Counted from the first letter of the stretch, positions 9,243-18,746 are shown. The stretch is 64,000 nucleotides of DNA from an uncultured Lachnospiraceae bacterium (GCA_902789665.1 CADAOY010000005.1:1-64000); one strand, 5' to 3'. Notes: a model not told the origin generated them from the sequence alone. Made by a program: numbers and translations.

Positions 9243-9686
9243 ATGAGTAAAGAACATACTTATTATGTTGTAAAAAGGGATGCTTTGCCGGAGGTTCTTC
9301 TGAAGGTTGTTGAGTGCAAGAATCTGATAGAATCTGGCAAATGCAAAACCGTTGGTGAAGCAACGGAAATGATGGGAATCAGTAGAAGTTCCTTCTATAA
9401 ATATAAAGATGACATTGTTCCATTCCACGACAGCTCAGAAGGCAAAACAGTTACCTTCACATGCGAAATGGAAGATGAGCCGGGAATCCTTAGCGTTATG
9501 CTTAAAGTTATAGCATCCTACGGCGCTAATATCCTGACAATTCATCAGAGTATTCCTATTAATAACATGGCTTCTCTTTCATTTAGCTTACAGATACTGC
9601 CATCAACCGGTGATGTATCGGATATGATCGAGGAGATGGAAAAACTTAAAGGTGTGAGAAATGTAAAGATTCTTGCTAAAGAATAA
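9243..9686 (+). CDS. ACT domain-containing protein (PheB/UPF0735-like)
   Basis: A 147-residue protein with an N-terminal helix-turn-helix-like segment (VGEATEMMGISRSSFYKYKDDIVPF, about 38-63, read as two parts) and a C-terminal ACT domain (about 70-145, with EDEPGILSVMLKVIA) that normally binds an amino acid. Such proteins are commonly encoded directly before homoserine dehydrogenase in Firmicutes and are thought to be regulatory. The start follows AAGGGG. The next gene begins 22 bases downstream, so the two are cotranscribed. Family membership is clear; the ligand and target are not. Confidence 0.88.
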   Translation: MSKEHTYYVVKRDALPEVLLKVVECKNLIESGKCKTVGEATEMMGISRSSFYKYKDDIVPFHDSSEGKTVTFTCEMEDEPGILSVMLKVIASYGANILTIHQSIPINNMASLSFSLQILPSTGDVSDMIEEMEKLKGVRNVKILAKE

Positions 9687-9708
9687 GAAAAAGCGGGAGG
9701 ATTGATAG

Positions 9709-10920
9709 ATGATTAATATAGCAGTTATGGGATATGGTACAGTTGGTGCCGGAGTTGTTGAAGTAATTCAGCATAACCAGAAAGAGGTCAGCACCAAGGC
9801 AGGTGATGCCATCAATGTTAAATATATCCTTGATATCAGAAAGTTCCCTGGTGATCCTAATGAGAGCCTTATCACTGATGATTATGAAAAGATAATTAAT
9901 GATCCTGAAATCAAAATCATCTGTGAGACCATGGGTGGATTAAAACCGGCCTATGATTTTACAAAAAGAGCTTTGGAAAAAGGCATCAGCGTATGTACTT
10001 CAAATAAGGAAATGGTTGCAGCATATGGCGCTGAATTAATTGCCATTGCCAAAAATAATAATTGTAACTATCTTTTCGAGGCCAGTGTAGGTGGCGGTAT
10101 TCCAATTATCAGAGCCCTGAATTCTTCATTAACACCAGAGAGAATTCATGGCATTGCAGGTATTCTTAACGGTACTACCAACTATATGCTTACAAAGATG
10201 GATGAAGAGGGCGAGTCATATGATGACGTGCTTGCTACAGCTCAGAAGTTAGGTTATGCAGAGCGTAATCCTGAGGCAGATGTTGAAGGGTATGATGCAT
10301 GTCGTAAGATAGCAATTCTTTCATCACTTGTATATGGAAAGACAGTTAAGTTTGATGAGATTCATACTGAGGGTATTACAAAGATAAGCACGGCGGATTT
10401 TGCCTACGCTAAGGAAATGGGAAGAAGTATTAAGCTTCTTGGCGTAAGTATGGATATAGAAGGCAAGTGTTTTGCAATGGTTGCTCCGTTCTTAGTTGAT
10501 AAAGAAGATCCGCTTTACTGCGTAAGAGACGTATTCAACGCAGTTTGTGTTGATGGCAACATGCTTGGCAAGACAATGTACTATGGCAAGGGCGCCGGCA
10601 GAAAACCAACCGCAAGCGCAGTAGTCAGCGATGTTATTGATGCAGCAAAGCATCTTGGCAAATTCATTTTCTGCTTCTGGGAAGATGAGAAAGTTGAACT
10701 TGTTCCAAAGGATAATATTTCATGGAAATATTTCATCAGGGTTAAAGGCGTTGACAAGGAAACAGAAATCAAGAGATTATTCGAGAATTCATCCGTGGTT
10801 ACAACCACCAAATGTCCTGACGAGTTTGGTCTTATCACAGACAGAATGAAGGAAAGAGATTTCCTTATGAAGATTAAGGATATTGAGGAAGTTATTTCAT
10901 ATATTCGTATATATGAATAA
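9709..10920 (+). CDS. hom: Homoserine dehydrogenase
   Basis: A 403-residue enzyme that reduces aspartate semialdehyde to homoserine in threonine and methionine synthesis. The Rossmann motif GYGTVGAGVVEV lies at 8-19, and the catalytic domain includes GGGIPIIRAL and GILNGTTNYMLTKM (about 128-160). The family signature AYAKEMGRSIKLLGV lies near 235. The C-terminal about 80 residues (DKETEIKRLFEN to EVISYIRIYE) match an ACT-like regulatory domain. The start has GGGAGG upstream. It sits between the ACT protein and aspartate kinase, so the operon feeds the aspartate family. Confidence 0.95.
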   Translation: MINIAVMGYGTVGAGVVEVIQHNQKEVSTKAGDAINVKYILDIRKFPGDPNESLITDDYEKIINDPEIKIICETMGGLKPAYDFTKRALEKGISVCTSNKEMVAAYGAELIAIAKNNNCNYLFEASVGGGIPIIRALNSSLTPERIHGIAGILNGTTNYMLTKMDEEGESYDDVLATAQKLGYAERNPEADVEGYDACRKIAILSSLVYGKTVKFDEIHTEGITKISTADFAYAKEMGRSIKLLGVSMDIEGKCFAMVAPFLVDKEDPLYCVRDVFNAVCVDGNMLGKTMYYGKGAGRKPTASAVVSDVIDAAKHLGKFIFCFWEDEKVELVPKDNISWKYFIRVKGVDKETEIKRLFENSSVVTTTKCPDEFGLITDRMKERDFLMKIKDIEEVISYIRIYE

Positions 10921-11002
10921 AAATATAGGGTTCCGGACACGCGCCCGGACAAATCTATATGTATAAGGGTTTACTAACAACAAAATTATTCAGGAGGAAA
11001 AT

Positions 11003-12211
11003 ATGTTAGTAGTTAAGAAATTCGGCGGTACTTCCGTTGCTAACAAAGAGAGAATTTACAACGTGGCAAGAAGATGTATCGAAGAATACAAACAGGGAAA
11101 TGATGTAGTTGTTGTTTTATCTGCTATGGGTAAAATGACCGACGAGCTTATTGAAGAAGCAATGGATATTAATCCTAATCCTTCAAGACGTGAGATGGAT
11201 ATGCTTTTCACAATTGGTGAGCAGAAGTCTGTTGCACTTATGGCTATGGCCATGGATAACCTTGGCGTACCTGCAATATCACTTAATGCTTTTCAGGTTG
11301 CAATGCATACAACATCAGCTTACAGCAATGCAAGACTTAAAAGAATTGATACCGAGAGAATTCGTCATGAGTTAGAGAGCAAGAAGATTGTTATCGTAAC
11401 AGGATTCCAGGGCGTCAATAAATATGATGACTATACAACACTTGGAAGAGGTGGTTCAGATACCACTGCAGTTGCACTTGCAGCTGCTCTTCATGCAGAT
11501 AAATGTGAGATTTATACAGACGTTGACGGCGTATATACAGCAGACCCTCGTATTGTTAAGAAGGCACGTAAAATGTCCGAAATCACATACGATGAAATGC
11601 TTGATCTTGCAACATTAGGTGCAGGCGTACTGCATAACCGTTCAGTTGAAATGGCCAAGAAATACGGCGTACAGTTAGTTGTTCGTTCATCACTTACCAA
11701 TGAGGAAGGAACAGTTGTTAAGGAGGATACAAAGGTGGAGAAATTACTTGTTAGTGGAGTAGCAGTAGATAAAAGTGCAGAAAGAATATCAGTTATTGGT
11801 CTTGATGATAAGCCGGGTACAGCATTCAGATTATTTGATGCTCTTGCAAAGGCAAATGTAAATGTTGATATGATTCTTCAGTCAGTTGGACGTGATAATA
11901 CAAAGGATATCTCATTCACAGTTGATGGTAACTATGGTGATGATGCTCTTAAGGTTATTGAAGAAAACAAGGCAAGACTTGGTTATGAAAATGTTGAAAT
12001 CGAGAAGAACGTATCTAAGGTTTCAATCGTTGGTGCAGGTATGATGTCAAACCCTGGTGTTGCAGCCAAGATGTTTGAGTGCCTCTACAATGAGAGAATC
12101 AACATCAAGATGATTTCTACATCAGAAATCAGAGTAACAGTTCTTATTGATGAGAAAGAATCAGAGAAGGCAGCAAATGCTATCCATGATATCTTCGGAT
12201 TGGATGAGTAA
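11003..12211 (+). CDS. Aspartate kinase
   Basis: A 402-residue monofunctional aspartokinase that phosphorylates aspartate as the first step to lysine, threonine and methionine. The N-terminal amino acid kinase domain starts VVKKFGGTSVAN and contains GFQGVN and TTLGRGGSDTTAVALAA. Two ACT domains at the C-terminus (about 265-400) bind the feedback inhibitors. The start has CAGGAGG upstream. The 82-base gap after hom contains a small TCCGG/CCGGA hairpin but no T-run, so read-through from hom is likely. Isozyme type (lysine- or threonine-sensitive) cannot be assigned. Confidence 0.95.
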   Translation: MLVVKKFGGTSVANKERIYNVARRCIEEYKQGNDVVVVLSAMGKMTDELIEEAMDINPNPSRREMDMLFTIGEQKSVALMAMAMDNLGVPAISLNAFQVAMHTTSAYSNARLKRIDTERIRHELESKKIVIVTGFQGVNKYDDYTTLGRGGSDTTAVALAAALHADKCEIYTDVDGVYTADPRIVKKARKMSEITYDEMLDLATLGAGVLHNRSVEMAKKYGVQLVVRSSLTNEEGTVVKEDTKVEKLLVSGVAVDKSAERISVIGLDDKPGTAFRLFDALAKANVNVDMILQSVGRDNTKDISFTVDGNYGDDALKVIEENKARLGYENVEIEKNVSKVSIVGAGMMSNPGVAAKMFECLYNERINIKMISTSEIRVTVLIDEKESEKAANAIHDIFGLDE

Positions 12212-12247
12212 TTAAATATAAGTGTATTATAAAGGAGGAATTCTTTC

Positions 12248-13555
12248 ATGTTAAAGGAAATGTCTAAAAAATTATCATTAGCTTTTGTGATGACATTATT
12301 ACTGGTTGCCATGTTACCTGTAACTGTATTCGCGAAGGAGAAGTTGCCGAGTCCTATCAGTGCTGTTTGGGCAGTTAACTACTACTATTCAGATGGTTAT
12401 CTGGTTGGAGAAAATGATGATTGGGATGGAATGTCAATTTTGATGAATGCCGATTTAAATAATGATGATTATGACAAACTTTGGAGCATAAAAGAGAATA
12501 TTCAAACTGTCTATACAACATATGAAGATGGAATTGAAATAGAGTCAGTAGTTTCTGAGGAGTCATACTGGGGAGTGGGAGCTGAGAAAGCGTTGGACAG
12601 TTATATTACGAAAACAGATTATCAAAATCATGACTATACATTCAGCATAGCTTATAAAGATATCACAGGACAGTATGAGGATTCTGATATAGTTTATTCA
12701 GGTGTTTTGGATACAAAAGCGATTACTAATTATAAAGAACATATAGAAGCCGAAACTGCTGCTCGTGAAGAAGCTATTCGTGCAAACGGAACAGCTACGG
12801 TGTATTATGATGCGAATGGTGGTATTACAGGAGAAAACTGGACGACCAGTGAAAGTGACTGGATAATAGGTTACCATGTATATGGTGGATGGGAAGTCGC
12901 CGAAGAAAACTGGGCTTCATATAATGAATGGGGAGATTATTGTCTGGCTCCTGATGGAATGAAGTTCGCAGGTTTGGAAGTGAATGGAGTATTCTATGGA
13001 GTTGGTGAGACAATTCCTCAGTTTACTATTTCAGGTGATTTTACAGTTAAATGGATCTGGGCATATCCTGACGGAACTATTCCTACACCAGCTGTTAATA
13101 CAGGTTCAGCATCTGATGCTCCAGAGATGGATGGATTATGGGGCAAACTTGATGAAGCTCTTGCCAAAGGTGGATCACAGACAGTTACAATTAACGGCAG
13201 CTTCTCATTAACATATGATGTTCTTGTATGGTTACAGAACAATCCTAAAGTAACTCTTATCTATAACGTTAGCTATGATGGAAAGACAACCACATGTAAG
13301 CTTAACGGAAAGAAAGTTAAGGCAGATCCAAATGTTTACTGGTATGGCCCTGGCAATATAGCTGCAACATACGGTACAGGTACAGTTTCTACCGGTACAA
13401 CAGCAGCTGCAGGCAACGGCACATATACAATTCAGTCAGGTGACTGCTTATGGAAAATCGCAAGAAATCTTGGTGTAAGCGTTCAGCATCTTGTAAGTGC
13501 TAACAACATCGAAAATCCTGATGTGATTTATGCAGGTAAGGTACTTAATTATTAA
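12248..13555 (+). CDS. Exported LysM-domain protein of unknown function
   Basis: A 435-residue protein with a signal peptide (positively charged MLKEMSKK, hydrophobic core to about 25, likely cleavage after VFA near 27). The mature N-terminal part (30-270) is Trp- and Tyr-rich, acidic and unfamiliar. A Ser/Thr/Ala linker (about 355-385) precedes one LysM domain at the C-terminus (YTIQSGDCLWKIARNLGVS to VIYAGKVLNY), which binds peptidoglycan. The LysM ends exactly at the C-terminus. It starts 36 bases after aspartate kinase with its own AAAGGAGG. Likely a cell-wall-attached protein; the ligand or enzymatic role is unknown. Confidence 0.85.
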   Translation: MLKEMSKKLSLAFVMTLLLVAMLPVTVFAKEKLPSPISAVWAVNYYYSDGYLVGENDDWDGMSILMNADLNNDDYDKLWSIKENIQTVYTTYEDGIEIESVVSEESYWGVGAEKALDSYITKTDYQNHDYTFSIAYKDITGQYEDSDIVYSGVLDTKAITNYKEHIEAETAAREEAIRANGTATVYYDANGGITGENWTTSESDWIIGYHVYGGWEVAEENWASYNEWGDYCLAPDGMKFAGLEVNGVFYGVGETIPQFTISGDFTVKWIWAYPDGTIPTPAVNTGSASDAPEMDGLWGKLDEALAKGGSQTVTINGSFSLTYDVLVWLQNNPKVTLIYNVSYDGKTTTCKLNGKKVKADPNVYWYGPGNIAATYGTGTVSTGTTAAAGNGTYTIQSGDCLWKIARNLGVSVQHLVSANNIENPDVIYAGKVLNY

Positions 13556-13564
13556 TAAGCATTT

Positions 13565-13600
13565 ATATTAAAGTCCGACTTAATGTCGGGCTTTTAATAT
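13565..13600 (+). terminator. Rho-independent terminator after the LysM gene
   Basis: AAAGTCCGAC (13570-13579) and GTCGGGCTTT (13585-13594) form a ten-pair stem with one G-T pair and a TTAAT loop, followed by TTAATAT. Confidence 0.8.
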
Positions 13601-13628
13601 ATAATTAATCTCAAAAGGAGATATGATT

Positions 13629-14258
13629 ATGGGTAAAATTGTTATAATGGATCATCCGCTTGTTCAACATAAAATTGGAATAATCAGAAGAAAAGAAACA
13701 GGGACCAAGGACTTCAGGGATAATATAAGCGAGATAGCGATGCTTATGTGTTATGAGGCAACCAGGGATTTGGAACTTGATGATGTGGAGATTGAAACTC
13801 CTATATGCAAGACCAAAGTGAAGGCACTTAAAGGCAAGAAAATGGCTGTTATTCCAATATTAAGAGCCGGTCTTGGAATGGTGGATGGAATACTTACCAT
13901 GATACCAACAGCTAAAGTTGGACATATAGGTCTTCAGAGAAATGAAGAAACCCATGAGCCGGAAGAGTATTACTGTAAACTACCGGAGGATATAGAGGAA
14001 AGAGAAGTATTTGTGGTTGACCCTATGCTGGCAACCGGTGGATCATCATCTGCAGCCATTAAAATGCTTAAGGACAAAGGATGCAGGAAGATACATTTCT
14101 TGTGCATTATTGCAGCGCCGGAAGGACTTGAGAGGATTAGTAAAGATCACCCTGATATAGATATTTATGTTGGTGCTTTAGATGAAAAACTAAATGAGAA
14201 TAAGTATATTGTTCCAGGTCTTGGAGATGCAGGAGACAGAATATTTGGGACAAAATAA
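13629..14258 (+). CDS. upp: Uracil phosphoribosyltransferase
   Basis: A 209-residue pyrimidine salvage enzyme that converts uracil and PRPP to UMP. Visible signatures are [12 protein letters not shown] (about 79-90), the PRPP loop [11 protein letters not shown] (about 130-140) and the uracil-binding [11 protein letters not shown] near the end. Length equals the usual 208-209 residues when translation starts at ATG 13629, which is eight bases after AAAAGGAG; the ATG at 13623 is too close. It follows a terminator, so it is likely its own transcript, convergent with hydE. Confidence 0.96.
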   Translation: MGKIVIMDHPLVQHKIGIIRRKETGTKDFRDNISEIAMLMCYEATRDLELDDVEIETPICKTKVKALKGKKMAVIPILRAGLGMVDGILTMIPTAKVGHIGLQRNEETHEPEEYYCKLPEDIEEREVFVVDPMLATGGSSSAAIKMLKDKGCRKIHFLCIIAAPEGLERISKDHPDIDIYVGALDEKLNENKYIVPGLGDAGDRIFGTK

Positions 14259-14267
14259 ATATTAATT

Positions 14268-15305
14268 TTATCTTTTCACATCCCCTCTTGAATCAGCAAT
14301 CTGATATCCTGCACTTTTTACCCTGACTTCCAGGCAGTTGCGGCAGGCTGCGGATTCGTCGCCTAAGCAAATCTTGTTGTCGTAGAGTGTGTAGAGTTTA
14401 CGCACGCTGACAGGAGAGAGGTTAGGCATTATGACATTGGCGCCTGCTTTGAGGCCCTGTTCGCGGCCTGTTGGGTTGATGGTGCCAAGGGCTGTGGTGG
14501 CAGGTATTAAGGCATATGGGAAGAAAAGACGAAGCATTGCAATTAATCTTAATGTTAATTTGTAACTTCCGTTTTCCATATCTGCAAAAGGTGTATCCGC
14601 ATGCCTTAAATACGGGCCGATACCTATCATGTCAGGCATTAAATCCTGCATAAATCTTATGTCTTCAATTATGTTATCAGTAGTCTGATAAGGCGAACCT
14701 ACCATAAAACCTGTACCAATCTGGTAGCCGATTTTTTTAAGGTTATATAAACATTCTTTCCTGTTTTTTAATGACAGTTCAGCCGGATGAAGGCGCGCAT
14801 AATGCTCTTCATTGGCTGTTTCGTGACGAAGAAGATATCTGTTTGCCCCTGCGTCAAAATACGCCTTATATGAGTCATATGAACGCTCACCGATGGAAAG
14901 AGTAATGGCGCAGTCCGGGTATTTGGCACGTATTGTACGAATAATATCGCACATATCCTCATCCTTATAGGACATGTCCTCACCACCCTGAAGTACGAAG
15001 GTACGGTAACCAAGAGCGCGACCTTCTTCGCAGCAAAGCATAATTTCCTCTTTGGTTAAGCGGTATCTGTCCACATTTTTATTGTCGCGTCTGATACCAC
15101 AATAGTAGCAGTTATTACGGCAGTAGTTGGTAAACTCGATTAAACCACGAAGATATACATCCGTGCCGTAGTGCTCCTTGCGGATTTTGTCAGCAATCTC
15201 AAAAAGATAATCATCAGAAGAATCATCCTCAATTAAAAATCTTAATTCTTCATCGTTCAAATTCTTATCATTATGTAATTTATCAATCAAAAAATTTTTA
15301 TCCAT
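14268..15305 (-). CDS. hydE: [FeFe]-hydrogenase H-cluster radical SAM maturase
   Basis: A 345-residue radical SAM protein of the BioB-like group. The cluster motif reads CRNNCYYC (CxxxCxxC, about residues 62-69), and a C-terminal set of cysteines (CLGDESAACRNC) matches the second, dispensable Fe-S site of HydE. GGED, IGIGPYLRHADTPF and the TTALGTINPTGRE region also match. HydE works with HydF and HydG to build the 2Fe subcluster of [FeFe]-hydrogenase, a hallmark of fermentative anaerobes. No hydF, hydG or hydA lies in this window, so it is a stand-alone gene here. BioB is a weaker alternative. Confidence 0.87.
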   Translation of the reverse strand: MDKNFLIDKLHNDKNLNDEELRFLIEDDSSDDYLFEIADKIRKEHYGTDVYLRGLIEFTNYCRNNCYYCGIRRDNKNVDRYRLTKEEIMLCCEEGRALGYRTFVLQGGEDMSYKDEDMCDIIRTIRAKYPDCAITLSIGERSYDSYKAYFDAGANRYLLRHETANEEHYARLHPAELSLKNRKECLYNLKKIGYQIGTGFMVGSPYQTTDNIIEDIRFMQDLMPDMIGIGPYLRHADTPFADMENGSYKLTLRLIAMLRLFFPYALIPATTALGTINPTGREQGLKAGANVIMPNLSPVSVRKLYTLYDNKICLGDESAACRNCLEVRVKSAGYQIADSRGDVKR

Positions 15306-15345
15306 AATTTCCTCATTTCAAACAATGTAATTATATAATAAGTTT

Positions 15346-15376
15346 TTGTTTGTAACAACAATAAGTATGTTATAAT
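15346..15376 (+). promoter_or_regulatory. Promoter of surE
   Basis: A consensus -10 TATAAT (15371-15376) with TG one base before it (extended -10), and a weak TTGTTT (15346-15351) 19 bases upstream. Predicted leader is about 25 bases. Confidence 0.5.
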
Positions 15377-15405
15377 ATTGACAGTGCGTAAAAAGGAGAT
15401 TAATA

Positions 15406-16116
15406 GTGAAGTTCTTATTAACTAATGATGATGGAATAAATGCAGGCGGTCTTGTCCGTCTTGCAAGAATTGCTAAAAAATATGGCGATGTATGGGTTGT
15501 GGCGCCTGATTCACAAAGAAGCGGCGTATCACACAGCGTTACAATAAGACATGAGTTTCATGTATGGAAAGTTGATTTCCCAGTAGAAGGTGTGGAGGCT
15601 TATGCCTGCAATGCACAGCCTACAGACTGCGTAAGAGTAGGTGTGCTTAACATAGTTCCGGGTAAGCCTGATTTTCTGTTATCGGGAATTAATAATGGAT
15701 ATAATGTAGGCTCTGACATACAATATTCGGCGACATGCGGCGCTGCTTTGGAAGGGGCTTTTCAGGGTATACAGTCTATTGCTTTTTCGGAAGGCAATGA
15801 AATGATGCATGAAGTTACTGATAAATATATTGAGGATATTCTTGTTGATGTCATGAAGAAACCGCTTAGCAAAAGACAGATCTGGAATATCAATTTCCCG
15901 AACTGTCCGCTTAGTGAATGCAAAGGCATTCTTGAAAATGTGGTTGTATCTACGGATGAGTTTTACAAAGATGGCTATACCCAGGAAGAATATGCAGATG
16001 GCAAAATAGAATTCATGGTAGATGGAAAACGTAACTGGAGCGCTTCAAAAGGTACAGATCTTTACGGCGTAATTCATGATCAGGTTACGGTTGGAATAGT
16101 AAATAATATTTCTTAA
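15406..16116 (+). CDS. surE: 5'/3'-nucleotidase SurE
   Basis: A 236-residue metal-dependent nucleoside monophosphatase. The N-terminus LLTNDDGINAGG carries the metal-binding Asp pair, VVAPDSQRSGVSHSVT holds the next motif, and LSGINNGYNVG carries the conserved Asn region. The start is GTG 15406, placed eight bases after AAAAGGAG. It is followed nine bases later by a CDF transporter with its own AAGGAG, so the two form an operon. Nothing links nucleotidase and metal export functionally beyond SurE's need for divalent ions. Confidence 0.93.
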   Translation: MKFLLTNDDGINAGGLVRLARIAKKYGDVWVVAPDSQRSGVSHSVTIRHEFHVWKVDFPVEGVEAYACNAQPTDCVRVGVLNIVPGKPDFLLSGINNGYNVGSDIQYSATCGAALEGAFQGIQSIAFSEGNEMMHEVTDKYIEDILVDVMKKPLSKRQIWNINFPNCPLSECKGILENVVVSTDEFYKDGYTQEEYADGKIEFMVDGKRNWSASKGTDLYGVIHDQVTVGIVNNIS

Positions 16117-16125
16117 GGAGCTAAA

Positions 16126-17229
16126 ATGGATAGAGAAAAGATTATAGTCAGAACCAGTGTAATAGGTATTGTGACGAATATTTTGCTGGTGATTTTTAAA
16201 GCGGGAGTAGGAATCCTTTCAAACTCCATTGCGGTTGTGCTTGATGCGGTTAATAATCTTTCGGATGCGATATCTTCGATTGTTACCATTATCGGTACCA
16301 AACTTGCCAATAAGAAGCCTACAAAGAAGCATCCTTTGGGCGTTGGAAGAATAGAATATATCACAGCTTTGGTGGTGGCAGCGCTCGTTATATACGCAGG
16401 AATTACCTCAGGCGTTGAGTCAATCAAGAAGATTTTCTCGCCGGAGAAGCCTGAATACAGCGTGGTTTCATTAATTATTATTGCTGTTGCCGTAGTTGTT
16501 AAATTCATTCTTGGAAACTATGTTAAAGGACAGGGCAAAAAGGTTAATTCCGGAGCTTTGGAAGCATCCGGCAAGGACGCGCTTTTTGACAGTATTTTGT
16601 CTTTGTCAGTTCTTATCTGTGCGGGCATTTCGTTCTTCACAGGTTTATCTTTGGAAGCTTACGTGGGTATTTTGATAGCGTGCTTTATTATTAAGGCAGG
16701 TATCGAAATGCTGCTCGAGACTCTTGATGAAATCCTGGGAAGAAGAGCCGACACCGAACTGACTCTTAAAATCAAAAAACTGGTTCGCGAAATGCCTAAT
16801 GTAAGAGGAGCGTACGACTTATTTTTATATAATTACGGACCGGAGAGGGACTATGGTTCGATTCATGTCGAAGTGCCTGATACCATGAGCATAGCTGAGA
16901 TGGATGTGCTTACAAGGCAGATTGAGAAGAAGGTTCACGCAGAAACCGGAATCATTATGACGGCGGTTGGCGTATATTCATATAATACGGGAAATGACGA
17001 GGCGGCTCAGATGAGAGATAATCTTACAAGAGAGATTCTTAAGAATGACTGGGCTATTCAGATGCATGGATTTTACATTGATACTGAGACGAAGAGTGCA
17101 AGATTTGACCTGGTTATAAGCTTTGATATCGACTTTGGCGAAGGCTTGAAAATTGCGTATGAAACCGCGAAAAAGTTATATCCGGATTACGAATTTGAGA
17201 TTTCGCCGGATATAGATATTACGGATTAA
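16126..17229 (+). CDS. Cation diffusion facilitator, predicted Mn2+ exporter
   Basis: A 367-residue CDF antiporter: six hydrophobic segments in the first 210 residues, then a cytoplasmic dimerisation domain and an unusual C-terminal extension of about 90 residues. Site A in TM2 reads NNLSD and in TM5 reads DALFD, so the four ligands are N-D/D-D. Zinc exporters carry His in TM5 (H/D-D/H-D), whereas the Mn2+ exporter MntE of Streptococcus has N-D-D-D. I therefore infer manganese export. The start has AAGGAG nine bases after surE. Confidence 0.88.
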   Translation: MDREKIIVRTSVIGIVTNILLVIFKAGVGILSNSIAVVLDAVNNLSDAISSIVTIIGTKLANKKPTKKHPLGVGRIEYITALVVAALVIYAGITSGVESIKKIFSPEKPEYSVVSLIIIAVAVVVKFILGNYVKGQGKKVNSGALEASGKDALFDSILSLSVLICAGISFFTGLSLEAYVGILIACFIIKAGIEMLLETLDEILGRRADTELTLKIKKLVREMPNVRGAYDLFLYNYGPERDYGSIHVEVPDTMSIAEMDVLTRQIEKKVHAETGIIMTAVGVYSYNTGNDEAAQMRDNLTREILKNDWAIQMHGFYIDTETKSARFDLVISFDIDFGEGLKIAYETAKKLYPDYEFEISPDIDITD

Positions 17230-18057
17230 TCATCGCCCTTTAATTTCAATTCTGTCAAGTATACCCTGAACGCTTACGTTCTGGTGGGTTAAGTACATAC
17301 GGGCCACATCATTTATGAAAGTGATGTCGGCCTTTGTTTTTTTGTGGATTTTATCGATGGAATATCCTTTGTCTATGTATTTCATAATTTTGGAGACTAG
17401 TTTACATAAGTCATCACTTACGGGTTCTTGCAGGCTGGTTGCGGCTGCGGGCACTTGACTTATGTTAACCTCTCGCAAAATCGCCGCCTTCGCATGTCCA
17501 TAATAAACTACCGCAGGATTAAGAGAGAGCAGCATATCCCAGGATTTGCCTATCTCTGTGCCTTTATGAAGTTCAAGTTCGTACAGCGGATTTAAGTCGC
17601 CCACAAAGAGATATTCCCCATTGACTAAGAGAGACAAACTGTCGTCACTGTGGCCAGGTGTATGGAAAATCTGAGAGTTGACACCTAGTTTACATAAAAT
17701 TTCAGCCATGGATTCAGCTGATGCACATACAACCTTGTTGTCATCCACAGGCTTAAACTCAGTATGAGGATCTCGTATTATTACATCATCATAACCATGC
17801 ACGAAATCCTTCTGGAATTCAGCAATCATAATCTTAGGTCCCAGCTCAGCAATTAACTCGGCAATTCCCATATGATCAGGGTGAAAGTGGGAGATAAGGA
17901 TATAATCAATATTTTGGGCTTTAAGGCCCCTCTCTCCAAGCTCACGCAAGAAACTACCAAAGGTTCCTGCAAGGCCCGTATCGAACAGAATACAGCCTTT
18001 ATCCCCCTGTATTATATATGTATTTGTGGATGAATATTTAAGTTCAATAATGTTCAT
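17230..18057 (-). CDS. Metallo-beta-lactamase fold hydrolase
   Basis: A 275-residue MBL-fold protein. It has the metal motif HFHPDHMG (about 56-63), TPGHSDDS near 145 with the third His ligand, GDLNP with the bridging Asp, and YYGHAKA near 200. The C-terminal part is helical (KYIDKGYSIDKIHKK) like glyoxalase II-related or RNase-like MBL proteins. Substrate is unknown. ATG 18057 is chosen because the protein family starts there and a promoter overlaps the 12 codons upstream of it. No Shine-Dalgarno is visible, consistent with a leaderless message. Confidence 0.85.
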   Translation of the reverse strand: MNIIELKYSSTNTYIIQGDKGCILFDTGLAGTFGSFLRELGERGLKAQNIDYILISHFHPDHMGIAELIAELGPKIMIAEFQKDFVHGYDDVIIRDPHTEFKPVDDNKVVCASAESMAEILCKLGVNSQIFHTPGHSDDSLSLLVNGEYLFVGDLNPLYELELHKGTEIGKSWDMLLSLNPAVVYYGHAKAAILREVNISQVPAAATSLQEPVSDDLCKLVSKIMKYIDKGYSIDKIHKKTKADITFINDVARMYLTHQNVSVQGILDRIEIKGR

Positions 18058-18063
18058 AACAGT

Positions 18064-18093
18064 ATTGTAGCAGAGATTTATACTTTTTTGCAA
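18064..18093 (-). promoter_or_regulatory. Promoter giving a likely leaderless MBL transcript
   Basis: On the minus strand TTGCAA (18093-18088), 18 bases, then TACAAT (18069-18064). The first base of the ATG (18057) is seven bases past the -10, the normal distance to a transcription start, and no ribosome-binding site exists. Confidence 0.5.
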
Positions 18094-18100
18094 AAAACAT

Positions 18101-18129
18101 TTGACAAATGCAATCCATTATAGTATTAT
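18101..18129 (+). promoter_or_regulatory. Strong promoter of tRNA-Gly
   Basis: Consensus TTGACA (18101-18106), a 17-base spacer, then TATTAT (18124-18129). The start would be near 18136, about 23 bases before the mature tRNA. Confidence 0.75.
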
Positions 18130-18158
18130 ATCTATTGTCGCTGAGCGATAAAATATAT

Positions 18159-18231
18159 GCGATAGTGGCGTAGTTGGTAACGCGCGACCTTGCCAAGGTC
18201 GAGACCGCGGGTTCGAGCCCCGTCTATCGCT
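18159..18231 (+). tRNA. tRNA-Gly (GCC anticodon)
   Basis: GCGATAG (18159-18165) pairs with CTATCGC (18224-18230) as the acceptor stem, with discriminator T at 18231. The anticodon stem and loop GACCTTGCCAAGGTC shows anticodon GCC, and GGTTCGAGCCC gives the T arm. CCA is not encoded. It has its own strong promoter. Confidence 0.96.
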
Positions 18232-18239
18232 CTGTAAAT

Positions 18240-18746
18240 ATAATGTTTACGGGTTTTTTTATTCTTTGGTTTGTCGTCACATATCGTGCCCAAATTAAAA
18301 CATTTAAGTTTCATTCACTTCTATTTATTCCATGGAGAATCTTCCAACTATCGAAGAAATACAAAATAGAATACATCTGTAATTTTGCAACAACCTGTTG
18401 CAGAATTAGGACATGTAAGAATATATTTGATTTCGGGATTTTGCAAGTATGTTACTCTCTAGGAATCAGAACATATAAGAGACTAACTATTAGAAGTCAA
18501 TTCCATGTAATAATAAGGCAGTATATCAATCAATTCAGGCTGATTAAGTATAAGGGACTATAGATGATGTTGTTCCGTCCTCCTTTTTTCGAAATTTTTA
18601 CTTGCTTTTTAAGTGAAGTAACGGATTATCCGCACATTGTTGGATTGCTGCGGAATGTTGATTATATAGGGGATTTAGGCTTTGCGAAGCGTCGTAATAA
18701 ACCAAGATTTGGACATGGTTGTTTTTTGATTCGCCATAATAAAAAC
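18240..18746 (+). other. Gene-poor stretch downstream of tRNA-Gly
   Basis: About 500 AT-rich bases with no coding region I can support. Open frames here lack ribosome-binding sites and resemble no family. No copy of the tRNA 3' end is seen, so an integrated element with an attachment duplication is not shown. It may be decayed accessory DNA. Confidence 0.4.
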
